Below are positions 63,383 to 64,000 of a stretch of DNA of 64,000 nucleotides, in pieces. A program made the translations under genes and the position numbers. The DNA is taken from NCBI GenBank assembly GCA_020849475.1, contig JADLGE010000088.1, forward strand, positions 1-64,000, written 5' to 3'. This DNA is from Gammaproteobacteria bacterium (lineage in GTDB: Bacteria > Pseudomonadota > Gammaproteobacteria > Ga0077536). A model generated the notes under the pieces. That model worked only from the letters and a program-made list of their open reading frames with translations, made no database searches and was not told where the DNA came from. Position 1 is the stretch's first letter. Each line of letters starts with the position of its first letter.

Positions 63383-64000
63383 CTACAGCGAAGTGATCGA
63401 AGCTATCGGTTCCGGTCTCCCCACCGCGTAGCCCTGCACATAATCCACGCCCAGCGTGCGCAACAACTCGATGGTCGCGCCGCTCTCGACGAATTCGGCC
63501 ACGGTCTGTTTGCCGAGCAGGTGACCGATGTCGTTGATGGAGCGCACCATCGCGTAGTCGATGGAATCGCTGTCCATGTCGCGCACGAAGGCGCCATCAA
63601 TCTTGAGATAGTCGACCGGTAACTGCTTCAGGTAGGCGAGCGAGGAAAAGCCGCTGCCGAAGTCATCGAGCGCGAAGCGGCAGCCGCATTGCTTCAAACG
63701 TTCGATGAACTGCGTGGCGCCGACCAGGTCGGCGATGGCGGCGGTTTCAGTGATCTCGAAGCAGATCTTGCTGGCCGGCACCGCGCCCGGTGCAAAGGCG
63801 GCGAGGATGAAGTCCAGCATGTCGGCATTGCCGATGGACTTGCCCGACAGGTTGATGCTGACCTGCCCGATTTCGTGCAGCGTGAGCGGGCGCGCCGTCA
63901 GCCAGTTGAAAACGCTTTCGATCACCCAGCGATCGATGCGGCAGGAAAGGTTGTAGCGCTCGGCGGCCGGCAGGAACTCGCCGGGCAGGATCAACACGCC
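63383..64000 (-). CDS. EAL domain protein, 5' part missing
   Basis: The C-terminal 205 residues of a protein whose start lies beyond the window. The EAL phosphodiesterase features visible are INLSGKSI, EITETAAI, the loop 6 motif DDFGSGFSSLAYLKQLP, VDYLKIDG, and VAEFVES. The EAL motif itself and any GGDEF or sensor domain lie outside. Active-site Glu, Asp-Asp and Lys residues that can be seen are intact, so c-di-GMP hydrolysis is plausible. Confidence 0.9.
   Translation of the reverse strand, partial: GVLILPGEFLPAAERYNLSCRIDRWVIESVFNWLTARPLTLHEIGQVSINLSGKSIGNADMLDFILAAFAPGAVPASKICFEITETAAIADLVGATQFIERLKQCGCRFALDDFGSGFSSLAYLKQLPVDYLKIDGAFVRDMDSDSIDYAMVRSINDIGHLLGKQTVAEFVESGATIELLRTLGVDYVQGYAVGRPEPIASITSL

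Overview
The window is high-GC DNA from a gammaproteobacterial chromosome. It carries parE-parC, the EF-P lysylation set epmB-efp-epmA, xseB-ispA, an OprI-like alanine-zipper lipoprotein, a MoxR-DUF58-TgpA cluster, a MexEF-OprN-like efflux operon and yoaA. I cannot assign a genus. No rRNA, tRNA, CRISPR array, prophage or insertion sequence was seen, and no gap between genes exceeds 300 bases. Coding density is high, many genes overlap by ATGA-type junctions, and several starts are GTG or TTG. Long open frames opposite the real genes are GC-rich shadows and are left out.

Layout. 1-2589 (minus): three-subunit molybdenum hydroxylase, large subunit cut by the window edge, divergent from an SMP-30-like lactonase. 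3694-7111 (minus): threonine aldolase, GFA-family zinc protein, and a PP2C phosphatase fused through one membrane segment to a SUMF1-like domain. 7331-12735 (plus): HrpA helicase, a CMD-Rieske fusion and an unknown gene. 12724-17475 (minus): TgpA-like transglutaminase, DUF58, MoxR, Hsp15-like protein. 17535-23186: moaB, phytase-like esterase, DUF423, L,D-transpeptidase, alanine-zipper lipoprotein, HNH/secreted-protein pair, mazG. 23475-24628 (minus): xseB-ispA. 24838-27253 (plus): rubrerythrin, Fe-S CCG-domain protein, DUF3501. 27321-31501: topoisomerase IV. 31679-34296: EF-P and both modification enzymes. 34381-37513: nuclease-fold-like small protein coupled to YoaA, then dUTPase. 37559-39612: trxB and a quinone oxidoreductase. 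39761-45541: tripartite RND pump. 45642-50807: sterol desaturase family, acyltransferase and two M14 peptidases in one tight operon. 50887-53711: metK and ahcY of the methyl cycle. 53791-61592: cytochrome b561, cysS, sufE, HD-GYP, ileS (type 2), MlaC-like protein. 61727-63261: XdhC and a MocA-like protein, plausible maturation factors for a molybdenum hydroxylase. 63383-64000: EAL domain, cut by the edge.

Most of the window is core metabolism and information processing. The parts that most deserve a second look are: the PP2C-SUMF1 fusion; the type 2 isoleucyl-tRNA synthetase with a swapped GXHH signature; the rubrerythrin operon with its palindromic operator and internal hairpin; the desaturase-acyltransferase-M14-M14 operon; the nuclease-like protein coupled to YoaA; a C-rich-loop small RNA candidate beside parC; and two families of intergenic palindromic repeats.
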